64,000 nucleotides of DNA from assembly GCA_030407315.1 (NCBI GenBank), contig JALQPE010000857.1:28161-92160 (forward strand). Reading direction: 5' to 3'. Under the pieces are notes generated by a model, which made no database searches, was not told the DNA's origin, and worked only from the letters and a program-made list of their open reading frames with translations. Source of the stretch: Asparagopsis taxiformis. Its lineage: Eukaryota > Rhodophyta > Florideophyceae > Bonnemaisoniales > Bonnemaisoniaceae. Every line of letters starts with the position of its first letter. The stretch's first letter is position 1. The translations under genes and the position numbers were made by a program. Positions 39,971 to 51,902 of the stretch are shown here, piece after piece.

Positions 39971-42900
39971 GTTTAGTTGGAACAGGTGTTAGTTGCATCG
40001 TTTCGAACGTTTCTGTTTCAGATATCACCTGTAATATGGGGATAATGTCTCTCAGGAAGATGGCCATACCTGGAAAAAAACTAGAGCTTGATCAGTTCAA
40101 CGAACGACTTTATTGAATAATCCAGAAAATAGGGTATTTCAAAAGTGCGCTTCTGCGGGATGTACTACGTCTGTTTAATTTCTTGTAGACGACTCTGACC
40201 AGCTTGTGTTGTGCACCAGTTCTCCTCACGTCGACAAGAAGAAAGTCGTCCACAATCGTAAACAAAGCAACTCGGACCGTTTTCGCTCTAATCGTTTTCG
40301 TTTGTGTCGGATTTGATCATACGAACATTACATTAATACACTTACAGTACAGAGACCGAATAGGATTTAAGCTCCGCAATGACGCCACTACCGAAAGAAT
40401 GAATGCATCGAAGACTCTGACATACTCTCATCTTCAATAGTTTGCGCTAATAAGTTCCGATGAAGTTCGTTCTGTTTCTAACGGTGTGGACACACTTCTA
40501 AGGTAGGGACTGACAGAATTGTATTTGGCTGGCAGAAAGCGCGGGACAAGGTCGTCAATAACAGTTTCAATACACATAATCCGCAACACTATAATCCATT
40601 AGTCAGCCGAGAAGTACATTGGAGTAGCTTTGTCCACATGTGCTTCTGAATATATAGCCGAATCCCTCGCCTTAAAAGACTACATGGTGACACTTACTCA
40701 TTGAACCTTTCACTCATTCACCATTCTTACCCAAACCAGTACTCATGAGCAACATAAAAGCCATAAACACTGGACTCAGCTCAGCCCCAGAAAAGGATGA
40801 TAATGTTGACTTCGACGCCATCATTGCATAGATCTCATCGAGGAACAAGAAACAGATATCAAACACATCTCTGACAAATTCACCCAAGCTGACTTTTTCA
40901 CTGAACCTGCTCACAGACACCTTTTTTCCTCCATCAGTGAATTACTTGTCATCACGCCAGCCCATAGCCTTCCGGGGGCTATGGACTAACCTACTTTACT
41001 CACTGCACCAATTAATTGTATGCAACTCTATGCCAAATACAACTACGATAGTGAAATCACATCGTCGGTATCGCAGAGTAAAATGACGACAATAAAGAAG
41101 TGTGTAACAATCTGAAAACTAGTGACAAGTACACACGTGGCCATCCGACAGATGCACTCACGTCCAGAACGCTTCTACGGGAGCAATGATAGGACTCCTG
41201 ATGATATAACGCAAGCTAATCGGATCCGAACACTTGTAATAATATTCATATCTCCTTACCGGCGCCGATTCCAGCAAGATAAACAAGTACTGTAAATTCG
41301 TGCAAGTAGAGTCGATCGTCAAGGTCTCGTGGGGAAGCGGAGACAGGTAGATATAGTATTATGGACAGACTGTCTGTACCCGATGTTAGGATCTGCAAAC
41401 GTCGTGGCACCCCAATGCTTAGAGCATCACCAGACTGTAACCATACGTACTTGCGTGAGTAGGGGTTAACCAGAACCAGTTCTGAGGTAAGAGGCACGTT
41501 GAAACTGCCAACTTGGCTGGTGGGGTAGCCGTGAGAGTGGATCGCGGGGTTGGACAAGCGATGTGAGATCGGAGATGCAAAGGCGTCTGGGCGCTTATCC
41601 TGTGGAGGATAAAATGAGTCGAACTTCTGTTTTTGGAGTGAACAAAGGTGCTGGATAAAATTCGTTGTATATAGGCTAGCTGTAATGATCTATAATGTTA
41701 TGATCATCCGACAAAAACACCAACTTGTGACTATGTTTATTCGAACGAACTTAGTCAGACTTTTCTCTTGGGGATAAAACATGCTTCGGTAAACGTCCAA
41801 CCATATCTCTGATAGCCCTGGCCCGGTGCCACAACGCCAACTAACTCCCACCGGAACAAAAACCCACTCGGTGGAAATCTAGGACTCTAGGTGCGCGCTA
41901 CGTTCCACTGATTGACCCCTTCGAAGTCCTATGACCCATGAACGACCAGCGCGGGAATTGCCAAATCTCTCTAATGGAAGTATCGAATGGGATATATAAC
42001 AAATGGGTGATTCGTCACATGGCCTCTAATTTTCGTCGCGGCTTCCACGGGTAAGCTATTTTTGATTGTCATCAGTACTGTAAATTGCTGTAAGAGCGAT
42101 CCCTGCCTATTGGTTGTATTTTCTTCATCGCCGGAAGGGTGCACAAAAGCCTATTGGAAGCCTGAAAATGGACAGGTGTCATCAGAGGTGTGGGAATAAA
42201 ACGCAAATGCGCTTTCATTATGACAAGGCTGTCACCGAAGGACATGTCATAATCCACAAATTGTTGAAAAAAAACTCTACCCCCCTCGAGGGCCGGCCGC
42301 CGATAATACTGTGGAAGGAAGGAAAAGCATTCTGTAAACGGTATGACAAGCTTCACCTTCACACTTCGCTCGCTGAAGTCTGGTGCGGATACAGAACACA
42401 TCTGGAAAAAAAGTCTCAGGAGGGCTACTATGAAGGCAATTTGCTGTTACCAGATTTATTCATGATATAACCATCCACTTCTTGCAACCCCATTCTCAAC
42501 ACCCAATCGCGGAAGCGATAGGTCACCAGGAAAAGTTCTCCCCGGATTCCACTTGATACCATATGAGTCCTACAGTTCCACGCCTAGGGTTTTTTTGGCG
42601 CAGAGCTTTCCAGACCTAGAAAGTGGAGGTATCCGCACGCAACATCCGGTGCTCGAGTATTACCCCTACAATATTGAGCTCCTATGTACAGATTTTAATC
42701 GTTTCAACGCCCCTTCAGAAATTTAACGGCAGTTTGCGATGGCAAAAAAACTGGACTCCTGCCGCATAGGGTTAGCCTTTGACATTTCTAGATCTACAGC
42801 TTTGCCATATTCTCTATTTCAGCTGTAGTAGATACGCTCTTCTCTGGAAGACTGAAGTTGAAATTACATATCAGTAGAGTTGAATTTGTTTGTGTCTGCT

Positions 42901-43203
42901 AGGCTTGTAGTAGTAGTTCATATCATGCGTGAAAGTGACGAGCGATCAGTGACAGCGGTGATCAGATGGAAAACTGCCAAGCGTGGGGGAGAGCTTGTGA
43001 CAGGTGGTGATTTAGGAGACTTCGCGCGGGAAATGTTGGAAAAGGGTCAGAATACCGTGATCATTGGCATGCACCCAAGTCTAGTTCAAAACTGTACATC
43101 TGCATTTAGTTGTATCGTAATGTGGCTAATGCTATGAAGAGACATTTGGAAGGGTTCCCCCGTGCGACATCGGCTAGAGTCACTGTTTCGAAAATCAGGA
43201 AGT
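39971..43203. other. Gene-poor stretch
   Basis: No supportable gene in 3.2 kb. Short frames at 41246-41557 (minus), 42114-42470 (plus) and 42880-43137 (plus) lack motifs and mostly lack ATG starts. An 8-bp hairpin (CCATAGCC/GGCTATGG, 7-nt loop) is at 40962-40984. AT content is higher than in the gene island. Confidence 0.45.
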
Positions 43204-44365
43204 TCAATGGTGTGGTGACTTAGCAATTTTTTCGGAAACAGAAACAACGCTCGCTTGACACCTTACGCTCCCGTCCCACGGCCACTCCACAAAAGATGGC
43301 ACGTACATGTTTACAAAGAAAGGTCCGTCCTTCAACGCGCTCTCCACCTGCAAAAATCTAGGCATTCCCGGTGTGGTGGACAGTACGATCGTTTTTCTCT
43401 CTAATACCCGAAAGCGCCATACAAATGGAAATGCCTCGTAGACCAGTGGACGATCGGCGGACCTTGACTGGTATAGGCTCTGCCGACAGTAATCTAAGCA
43501 CTGCGCCCGCCCGTAGACAAAAACGATGTTGTGAATGGAATCGTGGGCCATAGATGGTTCGAAAAGCCAATATGAATTGTTTGTTTAATATAGAATGCTG
43601 GAACGGAAGGACCGCGGTGGGCATGCCTTCGTTTCGATGGAACAGGAACAAAAGCAATCATTAATGCGCTGCCCCTCTCATGTGGTGTCCAAATTCCAAC
43701 GGAGTGGTGCTACTATCGGACCTTACCATGGAACACGATGCGGACCGCGCCGCACGGACCGATTCTGGCACCACACCTCTCCCCTGTGTCTAGAAAAATG
43801 GAATCACATGCCGCCGTCGCGGTCGCAGGACCAAATGCCAGCGCATCAAGCGCCGCCAACACCTGGGAAAGCGAAAAAATTGGGCCACTGTAACTGCACC
43901 AGTGGAGAGAGAAGGTAATAATATTCATATACTGTTTTTTCATAACGCTGTATGGCGCATCTGCTGGACCCTGTCGGTAATCACCTTAGCTCTGTGAATT
44001 AACTTTAGGCTCCTGTGAGAGGAATGGAACTACCTTTAACAGTTGTAAAGACTTCGCCAACAAATCCAAGATCGACTACGGTAGTTCAGTTCATAATTGA
44101 GGTAGATCAATGCCTCCCACACCAATTCTCGCTCTTTGCTATCCTTCTATGCGTTCATATTCATTCACATGGAAGTTGAATAGACATTTCTGTTCTCCCA
44201 TTTACCAGAACCCAGCCCAGCCGGTCCACTAACAGTCAATATGTACTTTCTATCGTAAATTAGGACCAGTCTTCTCACAGGACCATCAGATCCCTCTGAT
44301 GAGGACGCCATCGACGCCAATAGTAGCACTAAAGAGAACCACAATATAAACTCCTTCCATCTCAA
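43204..44365 (-). other. Possible intron-containing secreted-protein gene, unresolved
   Basis: Three open frames on the minus strand (44365-44165, 43943-43713, 43551-43204) are separated by splice-like signals. The first has a hydrophobic core (FSLVLLLASMASSSEG) but no ATG in frame. The second contains CDSIFLDTGERCGARIGPCG and ends at a textbook donor, CATG|GTAAGG (GT at 43726-43725). The third reads VYGRAQCLDYC and is aromatic-rich. I could not find an exon chain that keeps frame, so the gene may be decayed or have an exon I cannot see. Confidence 0.25.
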
Positions 44366-44699
44366 TCAATAGCTTTGGGAACATCCTTCGCCGCGTCTAC
44401 TTCAACATCTACCATCCAAAACCTGACGTCATTCAGGTCTTCGCTTCTGGTTCGACAATCCGACACACACACCCCGCACACTCCCGCATTATCTCTTTGG
44501 TGGAACTGGAATTATTCCTATCACCTTCGCGCTATTATTGCCACGATCCCGCAGTCTTTCCCGCTTCATCGCTCGCCGTATACTGTCCAGTGTCTGCGGA
44601 CAAAGAGTTCAATCAACAGAACCAGTCTTCTCGACGTTTTCGTGCTCCCGGCAGCCGGCACTCCGCAGCACTGAACATCTGTGAACCCGACTGTGTGGG

Positions 44700-44707
44700 T
44701 ATATAAG
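44700..44707 (+). promoter_or_regulatory. TATA box of the C2H2 gene
   Basis: TATATAAG in GGGTATATAAGTACGG. The ATG of the zinc-finger gene lies 310 bp downstream, implying a 5' UTR of about 280 nt. The frame of that gene is open back through the UTR but has no ATG before 45017. Confidence 0.6.
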
Positions 44708-45016
44708 TACGGCACACTCGCCCGATTCTCAACAAACTTTTCCTATTCATCAGCTTCAGTTCTTCACCAGCAAGACGTTCAGCTTTTACAACACAAACTG
44801 TCCCGATCTATCGAGCTATCGAGTTATCGATCTATCTACGCTGTTGCCTATATCCTTACGGACATCAGGTTAACTTCCCTTTGCTACCCTTTCTTCTGTG
44901 ACAAACCATTCTCACAATATTGTCGAGAAGCAAACCGATTCGGACGCTTCTTTCCTCGACAGTGTATTCAAGGCGCAAAGACTGTGACGAGAACGAACAT
45001 ACCACAAGTATTCACC

Positions 45017-46306
45017 ATGAATCCCAACGGTATAAGAAACGAGTTCAACACTGCCTGGGTGCCTGACGCCCGCCAAGTTACGAGGCCGCAAACACACAGT
45101 GCTACTTCTCCTGAGCACAGGCCGGTAGAAGAGAGCATGTCGATTCCATTCTTCATGAACCCGGAGACGACTCAAGACATTCAGCCCGGCACTCAATCTG
45201 AGAGAGACACCATGCAGGCAGCTACGTATACGACGACCCGAGGACCTACTCATGGGGCCATCACTGGAATCAGTCATGTAGTCACTCGCGCAACTGTTCC
45301 GAATACTGCTCGTGGAACCAACTATGGAACCACGAATACATCTAACCATGTGGCCATCCCAGCAACTACTCATGGCACCACTAACGGTACCAATGCGGGA
45401 ACGACCACTGGAACCAACATGCCCACTACGGTTTCCACTCAGGGAACCGCTCGCTTAATCACACCGGGTACTACACCTGGATATCAGCGCGAAGCAAACG
45501 TTGGAACCGATGCTATGGACAGAAATGGTCAATCTCTTTCTGTATCTTCTTCGATCATGAAGCAGTCCATGCTACACCACCCTTGCCCATTCGAAGGCTG
45601 CAAGCGCGTATTTCTCAAACGCTATCGCATGTGTGAGCACCTTCGTGTCCACACTGATGAGCGCCCATATCATTGCGTAGAGCCGTTTTGTGGCAAGGCG
45701 TTCCGCTGGAGGAGCAGTTGGGTAAGTCACAGGGCATCCCATGCCAGGCGCAGGAGGAGGCAGAGAGAGCAGGAGGAACGAAGGCATCTTAGGGAGCAGG
45801 TCGAGAAGATAGAACACATGGAAATGATGGAGGAGATCGACAGAATGAATGCTCGGAATCAAGGTGGAAATGTGGTCTGGGAGGTTGGCTCTTCCTCAGC
45901 CGCTGGAGCTTCCGGCGCTGGGAATGTACATAATCAGGGAATTGGAAATGCTAGCATTGCTGGTGATGCTGGTAATGTTGGAAATATGGAAATGAACCAG
46001 GTAGCGGAAACGACGAGAGCTACACAGGAGATGACGGTGGCCGCGGTTGAACCGGCGGGCGAGAATAATCTTGCTGCGTCTGGAGAAGCTGTGGGCTACT
46101 ATCAAGCTCCGAACCAAGTCACCCAGTTTTCGGGGGTGAACACGTACCCGCAGGTATCTGTATATACTCTTCCCTCGGGTCAGATAGTGTCCGTACCGGT
46201 CCAGGCTGGTATGGACGGTCAGGTGGAACCGATAACGTATCCTGCCACTTTGCACATAGAAACAAACGATGTGCAGTACGACCAGAACCCGAAGCCTCCT
46301 ATGTAG
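45017..46306 (+). CDS. Two-finger C2H2 zinc-finger protein
   Basis: 429 residues from the first ATG; intronless. Two adjacent C2H2 fingers: C190/C195/H208/H212 and C220/C225/H238/H242, joined by a TDERPYH linker, a variant of TGEKPYx, so sequence-specific DNA binding is likely. The second finger is followed by a very basic stretch (RRRRRQREQEE) and a charged helix (about 255-285) that could be a coiled coil. Residues about 60-165 are a Thr/Gly/Asn-rich repeat (TTHGTTNGTNAGTT). The C-terminal third is Ala/Gly/Val-rich with PSGQIVSVPVQAG, like an activation region. Probable transcription factor; target unknown. It is isolated from other genes and has its own TATA box. Confidence 0.8.
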   Translation: MNPNGIRNEFNTAWVPDARQVTRPQTHSATSPEHRPVEESMSIPFFMNPETTQDIQPGTQSERDTMQAATYTTTRGPTHGAITGISHVVTRATVPNTARGTNYGTTNTSNHVAIPATTHGTTNGTNAGTTTGTNMPTTVSTQGTARLITPGTTPGYQREANVGTDAMDRNGQSLSVSSSIMKQSMLHHPCPFEGCKRVFLKRYRMCEHLRVHTDERPYHCVEPFCGKAFRWRSSWVSHRASHARRRRRQREQEERRHLREQVEKIEHMEMMEEIDRMNARNQGGNVVWEVGSSSAAGASGAGNVHNQGIGNASIAGDAGNVGNMEMNQVAETTRATQEMTVAAVEPAGENNLAASGEAVGYYQAPNQVTQFSGVNTYPQVSVYTLPSGQIVSVPVQAGMDGQVEPITYPATLHIETNDVQYDQNPKPPM

Positions 46307-46464
46307 GGGTGCTTTGGGCCTTTTGGCCGTTATTGCACAGACGAAGGGCCCGTGACTTCGTCCTCGTAGTTTACCAGGCATGGATACGCCTGTACATAAA
46401 TTGTTTAGGTTTCACTTTTGTCAAGCATTGTTTCGCCCAAGCTCCATTCGTTGAAGTCGGACCA

Positions 46465-46578
46465 CGGTGGACGATTTTCGAGAAAACCGTGTCGCGGTCG
46501 CGTAGTTTCCATACCTTTTCGCTAGAACGCGGTGGACGATTTTACAGAAAACCGTGTCGCTATTGCGAAATTTCCATG
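46465..46578. repeat. Two tandem 65-bp units downstream of the C2H2 gene
   Basis: CGGTGGACGATTTT-x-AGAAAACCGTGTCGC ... TTTCCAT occurs at 46465 and 46530 with a few substitutions. Each unit contains an ACGGT/ACCGT-like inverted pair (CGGT...ACCG) that could form a hairpin. Confidence 0.65.
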
Positions 46579-48566
46579 ATGAAAGGTGAAGCTGAAAATT
46601 ATTCGTGCATCATGAGCTAGGCCTGGAAAACAAAAATCAGCTTACCAGGGGAGAGGTGCTCGAGCCTGGAATTTCCAACCGCTAATTACTCACTTTGGGC
46701 GCTCACCGCCGCTCCGCTGATCGGCGCCCCTGACCGACACCGTACGGGCCATACTGTATGCTGCCACGACACAATGCTGCATTTCAGCGTGGAATGTGGG
46801 ACAGTGTCGTGGAATGTGCCGATGCGGCATGCGGCACTGCTGCACTCGCCGATCGTCCAACGAAATTTTAGGCAACGCCGTATCATCCACTGCCAGAAAG
46901 GCCGTACACGTGGTTCTGCGCTGTTGTGATCCCATTGGCCGAAATGTCATGATCCAGCAATGGGCGGAAAGCGACAACGTGTAACGCGAAATACAAGTCT
47001 GCGATTCATTCCTGTGATAGGATGAAATTGAATTAATTTATAACTAGAAAATAATTTTTTGTTTCCATGAAAACGAGCATCCATTACCAAACAAGTGGAA
47101 ACACCGAATGACAAACATGAACACGTGGCGGTCCTTGGCCTGTTATGATGACAGATGTTCCGTGTGTTACGTGTAACCTCCTGGACTTTCGAACCTTTCA
47201 AAAACGAAATATTTTCTGCTTTCCCAGGAAGAGTACTATTTGATTCCTGAATTTATCCTATTTCTCATACACACATCCCGCCACGACAACATCCACATGT
47301 GTTCTCAACCTGCATTGTTACCGACAGCATTGTCAGGTGCCGCAGAAGCGCTCTAATCACACATATGTACGAAAGCATGCCCTACAAATGCACCAGAACA
47401 GAAGCTCATTAAAATGCCACTACCACAAGCGTGGAGCTCGGCTTCTTCCTGGGTTAGCGAACCCACTTTTAATCCTCAATGCGTGAGGTGAATTTTCAAT
47501 TACCATAAGTAACGCAGTTGGAGGTGTCCACAGTCAGTGCATGCATTTCGAAATCTAGGAATTTATATCGAACAATAAATTTACTGACCTATTCAATTTA
47601 TCATAGTATATTGGGTACTATAGATCCGTTTTCTTCATCTGTAGAGCAGATTTACGCTCACTGCCCGCCGCAGTTAGCGTGGCTAGAGGGTCTTGCACGT
47701 GAAGCGTAAGTTTTACAAGCCGCTATCTGCCTACATCCTGGCAGCAGTCTACAAACTGTAAACCGACAGAGTCCAAAGTCGGCACCACTATCCGTCTGAC
47801 TACCAGATGGCTATACAAAGTAGGAAGTACAATCGCATCTTGGAAAAATAGCGTCAGTGATAAATGCACTGTTGTTAAAACATCTATACGGAAGGCGGTT
47901 TGAGGGTGGAATACTCTACTAGGTTAGTAAACATGGCACGATACCAATTCGCTCCCTTTGTGCCTTTTATTATTTCTAGCGTCCACACATAGACCTAATC
48001 ATACTCGCACCATTGTGCTCCAGGTGAGCTGCCGTTCTGTTGCTGTCCCGGTCTACGTGAGCTGCGGACCCAGCCTCGTTCAATATCTCACCATAAAGCT
48101 GTAGATACTATGAAGGTAGCGGATGGCGGTGAACAACTTCAACTGGAAGCGCCGAGAAGCTGCAGGCCAATAGCTCTAGTCACAATGTCAAGCTTGGCGA
48201 TATGTCCTCTTACCTGAAATATAAGCCCGCTGACAGAGCCCGTATGTCAGTTATCCAATCACACGGCGGTAATTAGATGCTCCCATAATCTTTCACACTA
48301 TGGCGATGGGCATAACCGGTTTGGCAATATCAGCTCCCTTACGATGATGGTTTGCCATATCTGACACGCAAGAAAAGCTTCCATACGTCATTGGACTCAC
48401 ACGTGTATAACAGAACACGTGTCGTAGTGGAACCGTGTTCGCCCTCTATCATATACAAAATAATTATCATAACCATCATCACGTGATCTCATGATGATAT
48501 ATCGTGTCAGCACAGCGGCGGATAATAAATTATGATTTCCTGAATGAACAACTTATTTTATAATAC
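46579..48566. other. Gene-free stretch
   Basis: 2 kb with no supportable gene or RNA. A short region near 46780-46830 repeats the word GTCGTGGAATGT/GCGTGGAATGTG. Otherwise I see only AT-rich DNA with many short unrelated frames. Confidence 0.4.
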
Positions 48567-49310
48567 ACACGAAACTGAAACTGCAACAATGTTGACAATG
48601 TGCCCCAAGAACAGAGCTGACTGAATCGGGAAAGATATGGTGTAACTTTACGAAAGCGCTGCCAATGCAAACTATCATGGTGCCATGCTCTATCTCTCCC
48701 CACTCATGCATAATGGAACATCTGCTCCATCTGCTCCATTTTGAATGAGTAGGGAAAGATTGAACGTAACACTAGGATATCTTGCATGGTGTAGAGAACA
48801 ATATCAACGTGCACGAAACTGAAACTGAAACAATGTGTCCCAAGAACAGAGCTGACTGAATCGGGAAAGATATGGCGTACCTTTTCGAAAGCGCTGCCAT
48901 TGCAAACTATCATGGTGCCATGCTCTATCTCTCCCCACTCATGCATAATTGAGCATCTGCTCCATCCGCTCCATTTTGAATGAGTAGGGAAAGATTGAAC
49001 ATAACACTAGGATATCTTGCATGGTGTGGAGAACAATATCAGCCGTGCGGAACAATTGTATCAACGTGCACGAAACTGAAACAATGTGCCCCAAGAACAG
49101 AGCTGACTGAATCGGGAAAGATATGGCGTACCTTTTCGAAAGCGCTGCCATTGCAAACTATCATGGTGCCATGCTCTATCTCTCCCCACTCATTCATAAT
49201 GGAACATCTGCTCCATCTGCTCCATTTTGAATGAGTAGGGAAAGATTGAACATAGCACTAGGACATCTTGCATGGTGTGGAGAACAATATCAGCCGTGCG
49301 GAACAATTGT
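48567..49310 (+). repeat. Three tandem units of 235-251 bp derived from a Sel1-repeat gene
   Basis: The word CCAAGAACAGAGCTGACTGA recurs at 48605, 48840 and 49091, and the following 200 bp are nearly identical in each unit. Size differences come mainly from presence or absence of a roughly 16-30 bp piece (AGCCGTGCGGAACAATTGTATC). The units carry coding remnants of Sel1-like repeats (see the pseudogene entry). Confidence 0.85.
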
Positions 49311-49860
49311 ATCACCGTGCAGCAAGTGAAAAACACCCTGATGTAATGTTCATTCATGCATTCTTGTTGCTGAACGGAGCAGACGGCGTGAAGGATGTGC
49401 CAAGGGCGTTACAACTGTACGAAAGCACAATTACCGCAAACCATCCCCAAGAATTGTTCAATCTCACTGTGCTGCTGCAAAACGGAGAGACGGTGTGAAG
49501 AACGATGTACGACGTGCGGTGCAGTTACACCAATGCGCGATCACTGCAAACCATCTCCTTCAATGTTCATGTTCGCCTTGTTATTGCAGAAAGGAGCAGA
49601 AGTAGTATCCCACTGTGTGGCTGCATAGCGGAGCGAACGGGGTGGGAAAGACGCGGACCAGGCGGTGCGGTAGTCCGAACGTGACATCAAGGCCAATGAT
49701 GCGTGTAGGATGAATAATCTTGCGGTATTGCCGTATGATGGAACGGACCATGTGGAGAAATATGTGAACCGTGCAGTTGAGATAGACCAAGGTGCCGTGG
49801 CTGCGAACCACGCTGATAGTATATTCAATCTGGGTTCATTGCGTCGAATGACGCACATGC
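48590..49860 (+). pseudogene. Decayed Sel1-like-repeat (SLR) protein gene
   Basis: Translating the tandem units in the right frame gives IGKDMAYLFESAAIANYHG (preceded by a stop) and SRAEQLYQRA. The longest clean part (49268-49498) reads ISRAEQLYHRAASEKHPDVM then NGADGVKDVPRALQLYEST and ITANHPQELFNLTVLLQNG. These are the helix pairs of Sel1-like repeats (A..LY..A....H...M..LA.LL..GADGV). Further downstream, in other frames, come NDVRRAVQLHQCAITANH and VEKYVNRAVEIDQGAVAANH. At least four frame changes or stops interrupt it, so it is a pseudogene. SLR proteins are adaptor scaffolds; the original function cannot be told. Confidence 0.65.
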
Positions 49861-50639
49861 GGGGCATGTGGTGTAATTGTCCGAAACGGCCGTTGCGACG
49901 GCGATCAGAACGTGGTGCGATCGGAGCTGACGTCTCAGAAGGTGCTGCCAAACAACGTGGAGCAGAACGCGAAGCATGCGGCCGATCGGAGGGCATGACA
50001 CGCCGCCCCCGGACATATCCAGAGGCAGCTGGCAGTGACTGTGGCGGTTTGGGTTTCATTGCGGTGCGGTGGATGCGATGCCAATGGAAGATGCCAAGGT
50101 TCTGCAGCGGAATTGTGCTCCAAATGACGAGCGTGTGTTCAGCACGGGGGTGCGGCAAGATTGAGACGGGGTCGGAAGGGTTGATGTGGCGGTGGGAGGG
50201 GGCGATGAGCAGCGGATGGTGGGGAGCTGGGGCTTTATATACCCTCTGGTACGCAGGAATGCGTGGGTGGAAAGTGGTCAAATTGGGCGTCGTTCGCGTA
50301 AATTTGTAGAATGTGTGTTTTCAGCACTGTACAAGTGGCTTGGATTGGCGGCGGTGATCCGAGAGGCGGCTGTCGGTGTGTGCAGTGTATGTCTTCCGTA
50401 CTGTTGGCTGTTGGGGGTAGCTAACAGTCGCTTCGATCACCATTGATCGAGAACGGTGTTCTTTCTGATGCCATTGGACAGACGCGCGGGAGCGTGGTGG
50501 TGGTGCCTTCAAGGTGTGGGTGATTCTCGAAATGAATCATTGGTTTTATGTTTCGCCTCTACTCTTGCTTCGTGGGACATTTGCAGGTTGTACTTGCAAT
50601 CATACCTCTTTTGAATATAGGTCTCGTATCTGAAAATGA
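49861..50639. other. Downstream flank of the SLR pseudogene
   Basis: Possibly further decayed coding sequence to about 50150 (short SLR-like words such as MEDAKVLQRN). A long reverse-strand frame (49541-50281) is an antisense shadow of the pseudogene and is not proposed as a gene. Confidence 0.35.
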
Positions 50640-51130
50640 AGGTTTCTTGTTTTGTCATTCCACCAACGGCTACCATTCCACTCGGCAATAGACATACTCC
50701 GCTCATGTCAACCAGCGGCTCATATGAGTTTGTTCAATCGGTATATTTCAACTCGAGTCGGTGCAGTATGATACATATCTGGACCTCCAGAGTAATCCCC
50801 ATTCCTCGCAACTTTTTATTCCACCACTCCTCTCACAGTACGTTCTGAGCAATGGCATGGCACACAACTAAATTAGAAATGTTTGTTGCGTGACATTCTA
50901 TTTATTCAGCCCCTGCCTGTCTCAAACCGCTTGTTCTCATCTCCCATCAATCCAGCCCCTTCTCTGCTATATACATACACATGTACTCGATTTTCTCCAC
51001 CATGCAGCTCTCTGTTTGGGAGGTGAGGGCGCAAGTCGTTGTCGTGTAGGTAGCCCCTTCATACATTTCAAAGGCGGTTTGTCTTCAACATTAGACGCGA
51101 GTCGAAACCGTACGGCGAGAAAATGAGTTC
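50640..51130 (+). repeat. Orphan copy A of the secreted-protein upstream region
   Basis: Matches the upstream DNA of the two closely related Cys-rich genes. The shared core GACATTCTATTTATTCAGCC is at 50892 here, 51493 in copy B and 57671 in copy C. Copy A resembles copy C from about 50640 (AGACATACTCCGCTCATGTC) but is not followed by a coding sequence; it runs directly into copy B. It is a truncated duplication of the promoter/leader region. Confidence 0.75.
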
Positions 51131-51159
51131 AACCGCATTATGCTTTTGTATCATCAATG

Positions 51160-51902
51160 TTCGCACTGCCGTGCCTGTCTATTCCAAACACGTCGTCCAG
51201 GATCTACGAATCTACGCTATTTTCTGTCGAGGACCATCATATGTGTCCTCGTGAAACCTGGATAATGCATATAAAGATAACCTCGAGACGTCGAAAACGT
51301 CTTACGGGTAAGCTTCACGTTAACACTTTCTCCAACTCAGTTATCACTCATCCAAATCCATATGCCATTTTGTCACCTCGCTCTTCTCCTTCCCCCATAC
51401 AATCCCCGTTCCTCACAACTTTTCATTTCACCCGCTCCCTCATCGTATATTCTGTGCAATGGCATGACACACATCTAGAAATGTATGTTGCGCGACATTC
51501 TATTTATTCAGCCCCTGCCTGTCTCAAACTGCGTTTTCTCATCTCCCATTAATCCAGCCCCTTCTCTGCTGTATACATACATATGTACTCGATTTTCTCC
51601 AGCAACGAGCTCCCTGTTTGGACTGGGGGTGTATATCAGTGTTGTGTAGGTGGCTCCATTATACATTTCAGATTCATAGACCCATCCACATACAACTATT
51701 TTCAACATACTGGATCTGACTTGCTGCTAAACATAGATACATACTTTCTCTACAAAAGTATATATAGCGCTCCAATACGCAATTTGCCCTCAACTAAAAA
51801 TTGACTAGAGGCGTCGATACCTGTGCCAGGGTAAAGTTTTCTCACATCCAACCTTGTTTCCGCACTAGGCCATCTGCTGCAGAGTTATTCTACACCCCCA
51901 AA
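51160..51902 (+). promoter_or_regulatory. Upstream region (copy B) with TATA box of the first Cys-rich gene
   Basis: Homologous to 57310-58098. TATATATA at 51759-51766 lies about 140 bp before the ATG and is the likely core promoter. The last 110 bp before the ATG are almost identical to those of the paralogue at 58099, including CACATCCAACCTTGTTTCCG. Confidence 0.6.

Noticed and set aside
40714..40920. 68-codon reverse-strand hydrophobic ORF
   Set aside because: No ATG start, and no homology or splice context that I can see.
49541..50281. 246-codon reverse-strand ORF
   Set aside because: Antisense to the Sel1-repeat pseudogene; no motif and no ATG-proximal features.
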